Source of the DNA: Oscillospiraceae bacterium | GTDB lineage: Bacteria > Bacillota > Clostridia > Oscillospirales > Acutalibacteraceae | Direction of reading: 5' to 3' | Assembly (NCBI GenBank): GCA_029012445.1 | Contig: JAQXMC010000036.1 | Location: 1 to 44,448 of the forward strand | DNA length: 44,448 nt | Shown here: piece after piece, positions 14,201 to 21,367 of the stretch | Position numbering within the stretch: the first letter of the stretch is position 1 | Layout: every line of letters starts with the position of its first letter | Notes under the pieces: generated by a model | What the model was told of the DNA's origin: nothing | Database searches by the model: none | Seen by the model: only the letters and a program-made list of their open reading frames with translations | Program-made: the position numbers and the translations under genes

Positions 14201-14930
14201 CTGCATTGTTACCGATAAGCTGGCTAAAAAGCTGAAGATATCGGTCGGCGATCAGATAATCGTCGAAAGAGAAAAAGGAGATGTTGCCATAACTGTCACG
14301 GGCATAGTCAGAAACTACACCTTCCATTATGTCTATATTTCACCCACGGCTTATGAAACGCTGTTCGGCGAGAAAGCGACCTATAACTATGTCACGGCTA
14401 TCCTGGCGGACGGAGTGACGAATGAGCAGAGAGCCAATCTGTCAGAGGAGCTGATGCGCAAAAACGGAATCAACGCCGTTGCCTTCACTTCGCAGACGAT
14501 AGAAAACCTGCAATATATTATGAAAAGCCTGAACTATGTCGTCATCATAATTGTTGCGGCGGCCGCGCTGCTTGCTTTCATCGTGCTTTATAATCTTTCC
14601 AATATAAACATCAACGAGAGATATAAAGAGATAGCAACGCTCAAGGTGCTGGGCTTTAACAAGAACGAAGTCTCCGCTTATATTTCACACGAAAACTGGA
14701 TACTCACCGCGATAGGCACACTGCTTGGACTTATTCTCGGTATTCCGCTTCACAGACTTGTTATCTCAATAGCGGAGGTCGATATAGTCCACTTCGGCAG
14801 AGCGATAAGTCCGCTTTCGTTCCTTTATGCGCTTTTGCTGTCGTTCCTGTTTACAGGCGTCGTCAATCTCGTTATGCGCAGACACCTCAGAAAGATAGAC
14901 ATGGTCGAATCTCTTAAATCGGTTGAATAA
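11295..14930 (+). CDS. FtsX-type ABC permease with long coiled-coil ectodomain
   Basis: This 1211-residue permease has a Lys/Ala-rich cytoplasmic N-terminus (1-45), a first membrane segment at about 55-75, a large outer domain to about 675, membrane segments near 677-697, 715-740 and 760-785, one near 838-860, a second outer domain, and three more at about 1082-1105, 1132-1155 and 1165-1190. Both FtsX units end in the typical arrangement of three helices. Residues about 320-660 are strongly heptad-like (Glu, Lys, Ala, Gln, Leu), giving long coiled coils that do not occur in ordinary MacB. The substrate is unknown; cell-wall hydrolase control or lipid/peptide export are possible. AAAGGAGG precedes the ATG. 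Confidence 0.88.
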   Translation: MKTKKKAKPEVKKKAAPAGAAEKKSASGGKFRINFSFKRDVNPLLMKETGRTVEKTLYRFVSIIAIVTLGISFFAGMNATAPDMLQTAQKYYEQTNLMDISVQSTVGLTDDDVAAIGAVEGVEAAVGVKTVDGFLKLGDERLSDIDGSEYTVRAISLNVTDAYNYQTNSENKPSYMNRVTLLEGTWPTATNECLVDASNLSTPDGFEIGETISLESDGNDLANKLNTTEYRIVGIIRSPLYVSYERGYTTVGSGKLGAFIYIPQECFNLDYYTQVCVKLSGSSRFKAYTKEYDSFVEGYREKIESISQARLAPRVQTIYNEYTTKVADGRSEYEKKRSEVELEVQAAKEKVEQIKYYAVYGDELVKKLKEEYNSAATGADTQLSMAKLEQTTQYQQWEEASKQYDEISASIEQYADAETQYNNAYTTWNIANNTVQTSLTTVQTLENAVKAGRSAIDQLDKNQKFSAEDVIDNLKASGFDSEEIQNLIADIRNFTAVGTAEEIAAYMEPELQSLELKLTASRTALASAQKLLQQREESLKKAEELVNKLNALKAQLKTAKTTLDNAEAALNEAKNQIQTGEQETLTKLLEKKNDITNLEVQVSIAKEKVDGIDAEYDAKVTEIYEELDKAKYTLEESEALLASLDTAKWYVNPRQDSVMGYEEYEQTSNRTNALSKVFPWIFFLVAAMVSLNTMARMVEEDRTQIGTLKALGFDNTQIMMKYIVYALSASLLGSVLGTVLGFWLFPTAITRAYSILYDLPPVILKYRVGYALIGTLLAVGLTVAASYFAVRRSLETAPSDLMRPEAPKAGSRIFLEKFDKIWSRLSFSAKITCRNVFRNKKRFIMAIAGVAGCTALLVAGLGLSDSIGSVLANQFESSDSICKYDIQIVLKNEQDMSDGSSEVLNTIKSRQEISNAMLTSMKVMRATSAKAGSDMEINLVIPQEPAAISDYIKLQPKSGRGYYTLGEKGCIVTDKLAKKLKISVGDQIIVEREKGDVAITVTGIVRNYTFHYVYISPTAYETLFGEKATYNYVTAILADGVTNEQRANLSEELMRKNGINAVAFTSQTIENLQYIMKSLNYVVIIIVAAAALLAFIVLYNLSNININERYKEIATLKVLGFNKNEVSAYISHENWILTAIGTLLGLILGIPLHRLVISIAEVDIVHFGRAISPLSFLYALLLSFLFTGVVNLVMRRHLRKIDMVESLKSVE

Positions 14931-15179
14931 ATAAGTATTTTAACCGAATTTCCGCATTTTGCGGATTTGTCGGCGTGCTGTGCGGCGGACGAAAGTCCGC
15001 CGCACGCCTTTATATCATCATCACGGCGCTTGCGGAAAGAAAGCTTGCGCATTCCCCTGCGGAGAAACGGCGCTTCACGCAGAAAATTTTGCCCCGGTCA
15101 GAGAGCCTCATAATCGCACAGACTGCGGCGTACGACAGGAAGATATATATTTTGCTCTGAGACTTTTTTCAAAAACCTA
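14931..15179. other. Intergenic region with two hairpins and degenerate repeat-like DNA
   Basis: TCCGCA-TTT-TGCGGA (14951-14965) is followed by TTTG and may terminate the permease transcript. A second hairpin, GTGCGGCGGAC-GAAA-GTCCGCCGCAC (14980-15005), is perfect over 11 bp. The rest (15006-15179) contains ATTTTGCCCC and TTCCCCTGCGGAGAA, which faintly resemble the right half of the cloverleaf element at 7691-7720. No gene is seen. Confidence 0.55.
14980..15005. terminator. GAAA-capped 11-bp hairpin after the permease gene
   Basis: Perfect stem GTGCGGCGGAC/GTCCGCCGCAC with a GAAA loop. Only a short T-run (GCCTTTAT) follows, so it is a moderate terminator or an RNA-stabilising 3' structure. 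Confidence 0.6.
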
Positions 15180-15208
15180 TTGCGTGACATGGAAAAAAAG
15201 TGTAAAAT
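15180..15208 (+). promoter_or_regulatory. Promoter of the Fe-alcohol dehydrogenase gene
   Basis: TTGCGT (15180-15185), 17-base spacer, TAAAAT (15203-15208). The leader is about 30 bases and includes AAAGGAG. Confidence 0.55.
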
Positions 15209-15244
15209 AAACTCGCAAGAAAATATTAAAGGAGTAACGGTATT

Positions 15245-16456
15245 ATGTGGCAGTTAAAAAAAGCATTTTACAGAACTTATCAGAAAATATTAAAGGTCGC
15301 AATGAACACCAGCCTTTTCGATTGGTCGGAGCCTGAGACCATTGAGGGCCCCGGCGCTATCAAGAAGCTGCCGGCGTTCATAAAGGCGAAGGGCCTCAGC
15401 AATGTTCTCGTTGTCACCGATAAGGGACTCATGGGACTTCATATCCTTGACAGTCTCTTTGAAAAGCTTGACGAAGAAAACATCAGATATGTCGTATTTG
15501 ACGGCGTTCAGCCCAACCCCTCGATCGAAAATATTGAGGACGCAAGAAAGCTTTATGTCGACAACAACTGTGACGGCGTTATAGCTTTCGGCGGCGGCTC
15601 ACCCATGGACTGCGCAAAGGCGGCAGCGGCAAGAGTCACGAACCCGAACAAGTCAGTCAGAGACATGAGAGGCGTTCTCAAGATCCGTCATAAGCTTCCC
15701 CCGTTCTTTGCGGTTCCCACAACGGCGGGCACAGGCTCAGAGGTAACTCTCGCCGCCGTCGTCACGGATGAATCAACTCATGAAAAGAACGCTATCAACG
15801 ATCCTAAGCTCCGCCCGAAATATGCGGTACTTGATCCCGAGCTTACGGTCGGACTTCCGCCCCACATCACTTCAACGACCGGTATGGACGCTCTCACACA
15901 CGCAGTTGAAGCTTATATCGGCAGAAGCAATGTCAAGGAAACCGAAATGTACGCCGAAAAGGCAGTTAAGCTGATATTTGAGAACATAGAAAAGGTCTAC
16001 ACCGACGGCAAGGATATCGAAGCGAGAAGCGCAATGCTCAAAGCGTCGTACTATGCCGGAATGGCGTTCACGAGAGCTTATGTCGGTTATGTTCACGCTA
16101 TCGGTCATAATCTCGGCGGAATGTATCATATACCCCACGGCCTTGCAATGGCTGTCATTCTTCCTCATGTTCTTGAGTATTACGGCGAAAGCGCATATCC
16201 GAGACTTGCAAAGCTCGCGGTCGTTTCCGGCGTTAAGACAGACGGCACCGACGCTGAAAAGGCGAAGGCATTCATCGAGGCTGTCAAGAAGCTCAATAAG
16301 GATATGAACATACCCGACGGCTTTGAGCAGATCCAGGAGAAGGATCTTCCTGTTCTTGTTCAGAGAGCGCTCAAGGAAGCAAATCCGCTCTATCCCGTTC
16401 CGAAGATCATGGACAAGGCGGACTGCGAGAAGGTCATCAGAGAATTGATGAAATAA
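15245..16456 (+). CDS. Iron-containing alcohol dehydrogenase
   Basis: This 403-residue group III (Fe-ADH) enzyme reduces an aldehyde or ketone with NAD(P)H. The dinucleotide-binding GGGSPMDCAKA segment is near residue 117, followed by PTTAGTGSE. The metal ligands are probably the Asp and His of TGMDALTHAVEAY and the two His of the GHNLGG and IPHGLA segments. The first 20 residues are a Lys/Tyr-rich extension found in one clostridial subgroup. The start is supported by AAAGGAGTAA. The substrate (for instance butyraldehyde or 1,3-propanediol) cannot be decided. A strong terminator follows. Confidence 0.93.
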   Translation: MWQLKKAFYRTYQKILKVAMNTSLFDWSEPETIEGPGAIKKLPAFIKAKGLSNVLVVTDKGLMGLHILDSLFEKLDEENIRYVVFDGVQPNPSIENIEDARKLYVDNNCDGVIAFGGGSPMDCAKAAAARVTNPNKSVRDMRGVLKIRHKLPPFFAVPTTAGTGSEVTLAAVVTDESTHEKNAINDPKLRPKYAVLDPELTVGLPPHITSTTGMDALTHAVEAYIGRSNVKETEMYAEKAVKLIFENIEKVYTDGKDIEARSAMLKASYYAGMAFTRAYVGYVHAIGHNLGGMYHIPHGLAMAVILPHVLEYYGESAYPRLAKLAVVSGVKTDGTDAEKAKAFIEAVKKLNKDMNIPDGFEQIQEKDLPVLVQRALKEANPLYPVPKIMDKADCEKVIRELMK

Positions 16457-16464
16457 GAACATAT

Positions 16465-16491
16465 AAAGGGCTGCGCAGGCGCAGCCCTTTT
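16465..16491 (+). terminator. Terminator after the Fe-alcohol dehydrogenase gene
   Basis: AAAGGGCTGCGC (16465-16476) and its exact complement (16479-16490) with a two-base loop AG; the T-run continues to 16491. It lies 8 bases after the stop. Confidence 0.9.
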
Positions 16492-16526
16492 CGGATTTTA
16501 TGACAACAGAAGAGGAGATGTGAAAA

Positions 16527-17804
16527 ATGTCCGGAAAAAAGAGAAGCGGCGGCGCTCGGTTTTTAATAACGCTGGTTGTCCTCATCGCAATATGCGTCTT
16601 GGCGATTGCGGCAAAAACCGTTCTTAACAGGCGTCCGTCAGATAAGACGACCGAAGGCCCGTCAAGCTCACAAAGTCCGTCGGAGACGGGCGGCGGGCAG
16701 ACTGAAACTCAGCCGCAAAGCGAGAGCAAAACGACAGCGTCAGTCACAGAAAATGAAAAAGAGAAATACACTGAGAAAAAAGAGACGGTTATCACAACGG
16801 CAACGGTGAATGTCAGAAAGGGCGCCGGAACAGATTCCGAGATAGTCGGTCTGCTGAAAAAGGGCAGTGAAGCCGAGAGAATAGCAACGGGCAGCAACGG
16901 CTGGAGCAAGGTTGTCTATAACGGAGACATATGCTATATTTCGAGCAAGTATCTCAAGGTCAAAGGCTCTGATGAAACAACATCAGCGAAGACGGAAGGC
17001 GAAAAAGGAACGACAGTTTATGCAACGGCAAAGGTCAATATCAGAAAAGGCCCCGGAACGGATTATGATATCGTCGGCCAGCTCAACGAGGGCGATAAGG
17101 CGGAGCGCCTTTCGGCCGGTGATAACGGCTGGAGCCGTATCAAATACAAAAACGGGGAATACTATGTTTCAAGCAAGTACCTCAGCGAGAAAAAGCCCGA
17201 AGCCGCCGAAACGGTCAAAAGAACGGTCGTTGACCCGAGGGGCGACAACTGGAATCTGACGGTCGTGAATTTTTATCAGGAATATGACAGCTCATATAAG
17301 CCGAAGCTCAAGAAGGTCTGCGCTGAATACGGATATAACACCTATATGGATGAAAGAGCCGCCGACTGGTACACCAAGATGTATAAAGCGGCGCTCAAGG
17401 ACGGCATTAAGCTTGTTCCCCTCTCGGGCTACCGAAGCTATGAAACGCAGCAGAAAAACTATAACAACCGCATAAAGCTCTGGCAGTCAAGAGGCTACAG
17501 CTACAGCGAAGCGGTTAAAAAGACGGCGCAGGTCATATTGCCGCCGGGTACAAGCGAACATAATCTCGGACTTGCAATGGACATCTGCCGTCTTGATTAC
17601 GATTTCGACGAAAGCAAAGAATATAAGTGGCTTAAAAAGCACGCCGAAGATTACGGCTTTATTCTCAGATATACAGAGGAAAACAAAAGCAGGACCGGCG
17701 TTGTTTCGGAGCCGTGGCACTGGCGCTTTGTCGGCGTTGAGGACGCAAAGGCGATAAATAAAAGCGGACTTTGCCTTGAAGATTATGTTAAAACAAAGGC
17801 ATGA
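16527..17804 (+). CDS. D-alanyl-D-alanine carboxypeptidase (M15B, VanY-type) with two SH3b domains
   Basis: This 425-residue wall enzyme is anchored by one N-terminal membrane segment (11-30) followed by a Ser/Thr/Gln-rich linker. Two bacterial SH3 domains (about 88-145 and 162-220) bear the VNVRKGAGTD and VNIRKGPGTD signatures and probably bind peptidoglycan. The M15B domain (about 240-405) has the zinc ligands H345 and D352 (SEHNLGLAMD) and H398 in the EPWHWR motif, with E395 as the likely base. It would trim the terminal D-Ala from stem peptides. AGAGGAG precedes the ATG. There is no clear own promoter, so read-through from the upstream gene is possible. Confidence 0.93.
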   Translation: MSGKKRSGGARFLITLVVLIAICVLAIAAKTVLNRRPSDKTTEGPSSSQSPSETGGGQTETQPQSESKTTASVTENEKEKYTEKKETVITTATVNVRKGAGTDSEIVGLLKKGSEAERIATGSNGWSKVVYNGDICYISSKYLKVKGSDETTSAKTEGEKGTTVYATAKVNIRKGPGTDYDIVGQLNEGDKAERLSAGDNGWSRIKYKNGEYYVSSKYLSEKKPEAAETVKRTVVDPRGDNWNLTVVNFYQEYDSSYKPKLKKVCAEYGYNTYMDERAADWYTKMYKAALKDGIKLVPLSGYRSYETQQKNYNNRIKLWQSRGYSYSEAVKKTAQVILPPGTSEHNLGLAMDICRLDYDFDESKEYKWLKKHAEDYGFILRYTEENKSRTGVVSEPWHWRFVGVEDAKAINKSGLCLEDYVKTKA

Positions 17805-17825
17805 GTGCAATTTTCAAAAAAAGTA

Positions 17826-17854
17826 TTGACAAATACCGCCCGAGGTGGTAATAT
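17826..17854 (+). promoter_or_regulatory. Promoter of the infC-rpmI-rplT operon
   Basis: TTGACA (17826-17831), 17-base spacer, TAATAT (17849-17854). Transcription should start near 17861, which gives a long untranslated leader. Confidence 0.85.
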
Positions 17855-17860
17855 ATTCGC

Positions 17861-17981
17861 ACAACAAAGCAGAACGGAGTGTTCTCACCCTCGGGGCATT
17901 GCTCGACGGGGGTCAATACCTTGGGTATTTATTTTACCTTGTATTGATGCGTGAACACCTGTTGTTCACGCTTTGATTTTT
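17861..17981 (+). ncRNA. L20-type leader controlling infC-rpmI-rplT
   Basis: The leader between promoter and infC has the layout of the Firmicute L20 leader, in which excess ribosomal protein L20 causes premature termination. TCAATAC (17913-17919) pairs with GTATTGA (17941-17947), enclosing GGTA/TACC (17924-17927/17935-17938). GTGTTC (17879-17884) can pair with GAACAC (17953-17958), which would break the terminator hairpin, so an antiterminator is available. Assignment rests on position and structure, not on a covariance search. Confidence 0.75.
17949..17981 (+). terminator. Regulatory terminator in the infC leader
   Basis: GCGTGAACA (17949-17957), loop CCTGT, TGTTCACGC (17963-17971), then TTTGATTTTT. 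It lies upstream of the infC start and would attenuate the operon. Confidence 0.85.
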
Positions 17982-18007
17982 ATGCAACAGTTAAGTTCAG
18001 GAGGTGC

Positions 18008-18532
18008 ATGAACATCGGTATCAAAGAAATGCAAATCAATGAGGAAATCAACGACAGGGAGCTTCGCGTCATAACCGCTGACGGCGAGCAGCTCGGCATA
18101 ATGTCGGCTGAGGAGGCTCTGAAAGAAGCTGAAAGCAGAGATCTCGACCTGGTCAAGATCGCTCCGCAGGCTACTCCGCCCGTCTGCAAAATTATGGATT
18201 ACAGCAAGTACCGTTTTGAGCAGGCGAAAAGAGAAAAAGAGTCCAAGAAAAATCAGCGAATCGTTGAGATAAAGGAAGTCAGACTTTCACTTAACATTGA
18301 CAAGCACGATTTCGAGACAAAGGTCAACCACGCAAAAAAATTCCTCAGTCAGGGAAATAAGGTCAAGGTTTCGATCCGCTTCAGGGGCAGAGAAATGGCT
18401 CACCCGGAAAACGGTCTTGTTGCCATGAGCAATTTTTCCGAAGCCTGTCAGGAATTCAGCTGCGTTGAAAAGCCGGCAAAGCTTGAGGGCCGATCAATGA
18501 TGATGTTCTTGGCACCGAAACCAACAAAGTAA
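18008..18532 (+). CDS. infC: Translation initiation factor IF-3
   Basis: IF-3 binds the 30S subunit and checks start codon and initiator tRNA. The product is 174 residues from ATG 18008. The N-domain begins at [14 protein letters not shown], and a Lys/Glu linker leads to the C-domain with [16 protein letters not shown] and SIRFRGREM. The start is uncertain. AGGAGG ends only 3 bases before the ATG at 18008, while the in-frame ATC at 18014 is 9 bases away, the usual distance. Non-AUG starts (AUU, AUC) are known for infC and serve autoregulation. It is the first gene of the operon. Confidence 0.95.
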   Translation: MNIGIKEMQINEEINDRELRVITADGEQLGIMSAEEALKEAESRDLDLVKIAPQATPPVCKIMDYSKYRFEQAKREKESKKNQRIVEIKEVRLSLNIDKHDFETKVNHAKKFLSQGNKVKVSIRFRGREMAHPENGLVAMSNFSEACQEFSCVEKPAKLEGRSMMMFLAPKPTK

Positions 18533-18551
18533 AAACAAGGAGGATATTACA

Positions 18552-18749
18552 ATGCCTAAAATTAAAACACATTCAGGTGCAAAAAAGCGCTTTAAGCTTT
18601 CTAAGAACGGAAAGCCTATCCGTGCTCACGCAAATAAGTCTCACATTCTCACAAAGAAGAACACCAAACGCAAGAGAGGCTTAAGAAAGACCTCTGTCGC
18701 CGACAAGACAAATCAGAGACAGATCAAGCGTCTTGTTCCTTATAAATAA
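18552..18749 (+). CDS. rpmI: 50S ribosomal protein L35
   Basis: This is a 65-residue basic protein with the typical [13 protein letters not shown] start and KRKRGLRK centre. It lies 19 bases after infC with an AAGGAGG site, and is part of the large ribosomal subunit. Cotranscribed with infC and rplT under the L20 leader. Confidence 0.97.
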   Translation: MPKIKTHSGAKKRFKLSKNGKPIRAHANKSHILTKKNTKRKRGLRKTSVADKTNQRQIKRLVPYK

Positions 18750-18828
18750 GAAAAAGCGGTCAATGCCGCAGACGACGCAACGATAATAAGGATTTAACAA
18801 AATTTAGATATAACGGAGGAACAATATC

Positions 18829-19182
18829 ATGGCACGAATTAAGGGCGCAATGATGACTCGAAAGAGAAGAAATAAAGTTTTGAAGCTTGCTAAAGGCTAT
18901 TACGGCTCAAAGCACAGCCTCTTTAAGACTGCAAAGCAGGCGGTCATGAAGTCAGGTCAGTATGCATACATCGGCAGAAAGCAGAAGAAGAGAGACTTCA
19001 GACGCCTCTGGATAACCAGAATTTCAGCCGGCTGCAAGGCCAACGGTATGAACTACTCAACATTCATCAACGGCCTCAAGAAGGCGGGCGTCAGCCTCAA
19101 CAGAAAGATGCTCTCGGAGATCGCTATTGCGGATCCCGCTGCTTTCACTGCGCTTTGCGAAAAAGCTAAGGCTGCTCTTTAA
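18829..19182 (+). CDS. rplT: 50S ribosomal protein L20
   Basis: The 117-residue product has the conserved [15 protein letters not shown] start, the [11 protein letters not shown] segment and the [16 protein letters not shown] core. L20 is needed for early 50S assembly. It is the expected repressor of its own operon through the leader at 17861-17981. ACGGAGGAAC lies upstream of the ATG. Length is normal for the family. Confidence 0.98.
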   Translation: MARIKGAMMTRKRRNKVLKLAKGYYGSKHSLFKTAKQAVMKSGQYAYIGRKQKKRDFRRLWITRISAGCKANGMNYSTFINGLKKAGVSLNRKMLSEIAIADPAAFTALCEKAKAAL

Positions 19183-19191
19183 TAAAAAAAT

Positions 19192-19232
19192 ATACGTCCG
19201 AGATGATCTCTCGGGCGTATTTGTCATTTTTT
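19192..19232 (+). terminator. Terminator of the infC operon
   Basis: ATACGTCCGAGA (19192-19203) pairs with TCTCGGGCGTAT (19209-19220), with one G-U pair and loop TGATC. TTGTCATTTTTT follows. The stem is preceded by an A-run. Confidence 0.85.
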
Positions 19233-19303
19233 ATCGGTGACGAAAATGCGGGAAATACTTCCGTATAAGTCGAAAAAACAAGATTTTTATCGGGGTTTAA
19301 GCT

Positions 19304-20098
19304 ATGATAAAGACCATAGAGAGCCGCTCCAACGAAAAGATAAAATCGGCGCAGAAGCTGGCTGCAAGCAGCCGTTTCCGAAACGAAAGGCGCGAGTTTT
19401 TTCTTGAGGGCGCGCGGCTTTGCTTTGACGCCGCGGCGAGCGGAATAACACTCAAACAGGTATTTTTCACCGAAAGCTGCGCGGAAAAATACCCTGAAAA
19501 GCTTGAAAGAATAATATCCTCGGCCGATGAGGCCTATAAGATCAGCAGAGATGTCGCTTCAAAGCTTGCGGACACGCAGTCGTCACAGGGCGTTTTTGCC
19601 GTGTGCGCTATGCCGCAGGGAGACGGCGCCGGAATTAAGAAAGACGGGAAGTATATTCTTCTCGAAAACATTCAGGATCCGGCAAACCTCGGCGCCATTG
19701 CCAGAACGGCGGAGGCTCTTGGGATAGACGGGGCGGTTCTGTGCGGCTGCTGCGATGTTTATAATCCCAAGGCTCAGCGCGCTGCGATGGGATCTCTTCT
19801 GAGACTGCCGCTGATATTTTGCGGCGATGCGGCCGATACGCTGAAAAGGTGCGTGGAAAACGGAATGCTCACCCTTGCCGCCACGCCGGATAAAAACGCC
19901 GAGAAAATAACCGATATTTCTCTCAGCGGCGGAGTTATAGCAGTTATCGGCAACGAGGGCAACGGCGTGACCGAGGAGACTATGGCGGTTTGCCGCAGGG
20001 TAACGATACCTATGAAGGGCAGAGCGGAAAGCCTCAACGCCTCAATGGCGGCGGCGCTTGTCATGTGGGAAATGATGAGACAGCCGGAAAACACATGA
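19304..20098 (+). CDS. TrmH/SpoU-family RNA 2'-O-methyltransferase
   Basis: This 264-residue SPOUT enzyme has an N-terminal substrate-binding domain (about 1-100), then the knotted catalytic domain with motif 1 LENIQDPANLGAIARTAEA (near 121-139), motif 2 IGNEGNGV (near 215-222) and motif 3 LNASMAAALVMW (near 244-255). It methylates the 2'-OH of a ribose in rRNA or tRNA using SAM. The closest subgroup by arrangement is the RlmB/TsnR-like 23S methylases, but the target nucleotide cannot be read from sequence. No strong promoter is visible in the 70 bases after the rplT terminator. dprA follows after 40 bases. Confidence 0.9.
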   Translation: MIKTIESRSNEKIKSAQKLAASSRFRNERREFFLEGARLCFDAAASGITLKQVFFTESCAEKYPEKLERIISSADEAYKISRDVASKLADTQSSQGVFAVCAMPQGDGAGIKKDGKYILLENIQDPANLGAIARTAEALGIDGAVLCGCCDVYNPKAQRAAMGSLLRLPLIFCGDAADTLKRCVENGMLTLAATPDKNAEKITDISLSGGVIAVIGNEGNGVTEETMAVCRRVTIPMKGRAESLNASMAAALVMWEMMRQPENT

Positions 20099-20138
20099 AA
20101 ATATAATAAACAGCAGGCGGAAAGGAGGGGTTACTCCG

Positions 20139-21356
20139 GTGGACGCAAAATATTGGATATGGCTTCAGGGCGCTATGGGCGCCGGCGCAAGAACAGACCT
20201 TGCGATTGATGAATTCGGCTCGGCCAAAGGCGTCTATGAAGCGGACGATGACACGCTGAGAACAAGCGGCGTGTTCAACAAAAAACAGCTTGAGAAAATC
20301 TCCGATAAAAGCCTTGACAGAGCGGAGAGCATAGCCGCGCTTTGCAGTGAAAAGGGATATGAGATAATAACGCCCGATTTGGCGGAATATCCCGAAAGGC
20401 TGAAGCTTATAGCCGATTTTCCGCTGGCGCTTTATGTCTGTGGCGACAAGAAGTCGCTCGGCAGCGATAAGATTCATATCGGCGTTATCGGCTCAAGAAA
20501 GCCCTCACAATACGGCATAGATGTTGCTGAAACCATTTCGACTTCGCTTGCCTCGGCAGGTGCGGTCGTTGTCAGCGGCGGCGCGCTCGGCATTGATTCA
20601 GCGGCTCATTCTTCGGCAATGGACGCCGGCGGAAAGACCGTTCTGATAATGGGCTGCGGCTTCGGATATAATTATCTTTCCGAAAACGAACCGCTAAGAC
20701 GGCGTGTGACCGAAAACGGCGCGCTCGTCAGCGAATATCCGCCCGGAACACCGCCGACTTATAACAGCTTCGTTTTGAGAAACAGAATAACCGCCGGCCT
20801 GTGCAACGGGGTGCTCGTTGTTGAAGCGGGGCGGAAAAGCGGCTCGCTGAGCACGGCAAACGCCGTTATCAAATACAACCGTGATCTGTTCGTCATAACG
20901 GGCGACGCAAGAGGAGATAATTTTCTCGGAGCCAACGAACTCGCCAAAAGAGGCGCCAGAATCGTCTTTTCGGCTGACGACATAATGAGCCTTTACGGCT
21001 ACGAGATAAGAAACAGAGATTCGTTCAATTTCAGCCAGCTCGGCGAGGACATTTTTAACGGCATAGATGTTTTTCCGAACGGCAGGAAAGAGAGCGCAGA
21101 GCCCGAAAGGGCCAAAAGGAAAACAAAGAAAACGGAAAAGAAAGCGGAAAATAAAGAAAAAAGAGAAACGGATATCAGTGCGTTTTCACCCGACGCGCAG
21201 AAGATATACAAGGCGATCGGGAATTCGGGCTTACTTATCGACGACATAGCCCGTCAAACGCAGATTCAGATAAGAAATGTGCTTATTGCTCTGACAGAGC
21301 TCGAAATGGCGGGAGCCGTCGAGTGCGGAGCAGGAAATGAATATAGAATAAAGTAA
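20139..21356 (+). CDS. dprA: DNA-processing protein DprA
   Basis: DprA loads RecA on incoming single-stranded DNA during transformation. The 405-residue product has a SAM-like N-terminal part, a Rossmann domain (about 110-300) with VIGSRKPSQYG near 116 and VSGGALGIDSAAH near 145, and a C-terminal winged helix (about 345-405). These are separated by a very Lys/Glu-rich linker (about 315-345). The start is GTG at 20139, with AAAGGAGG 10 bases upstream. topA follows after 11 bases, a common Firmicute order. No other competence gene lies in the window. Confidence 0.95.
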   Translation: MDAKYWIWLQGAMGAGARTDLAIDEFGSAKGVYEADDDTLRTSGVFNKKQLEKISDKSLDRAESIAALCSEKGYEIITPDLAEYPERLKLIADFPLALYVCGDKKSLGSDKIHIGVIGSRKPSQYGIDVAETISTSLASAGAVVVSGGALGIDSAAHSSAMDAGGKTVLIMGCGFGYNYLSENEPLRRRVTENGALVSEYPPGTPPTYNSFVLRNRITAGLCNGVLVVEAGRKSGSLSTANAVIKYNRDLFVITGDARGDNFLGANELAKRGARIVFSADDIMSLYGYEIRNRDSFNFSQLGEDIFNGIDVFPNGRKESAEPERAKRKTKKTEKKAENKEKRETDISAFSPDAQKIYKAIGNSGLLIDDIARQTQIQIRNVLIALTELEMAGAVECGAGNEYRIK

Positions 21357-21367
21357 CAGGTGATAAA

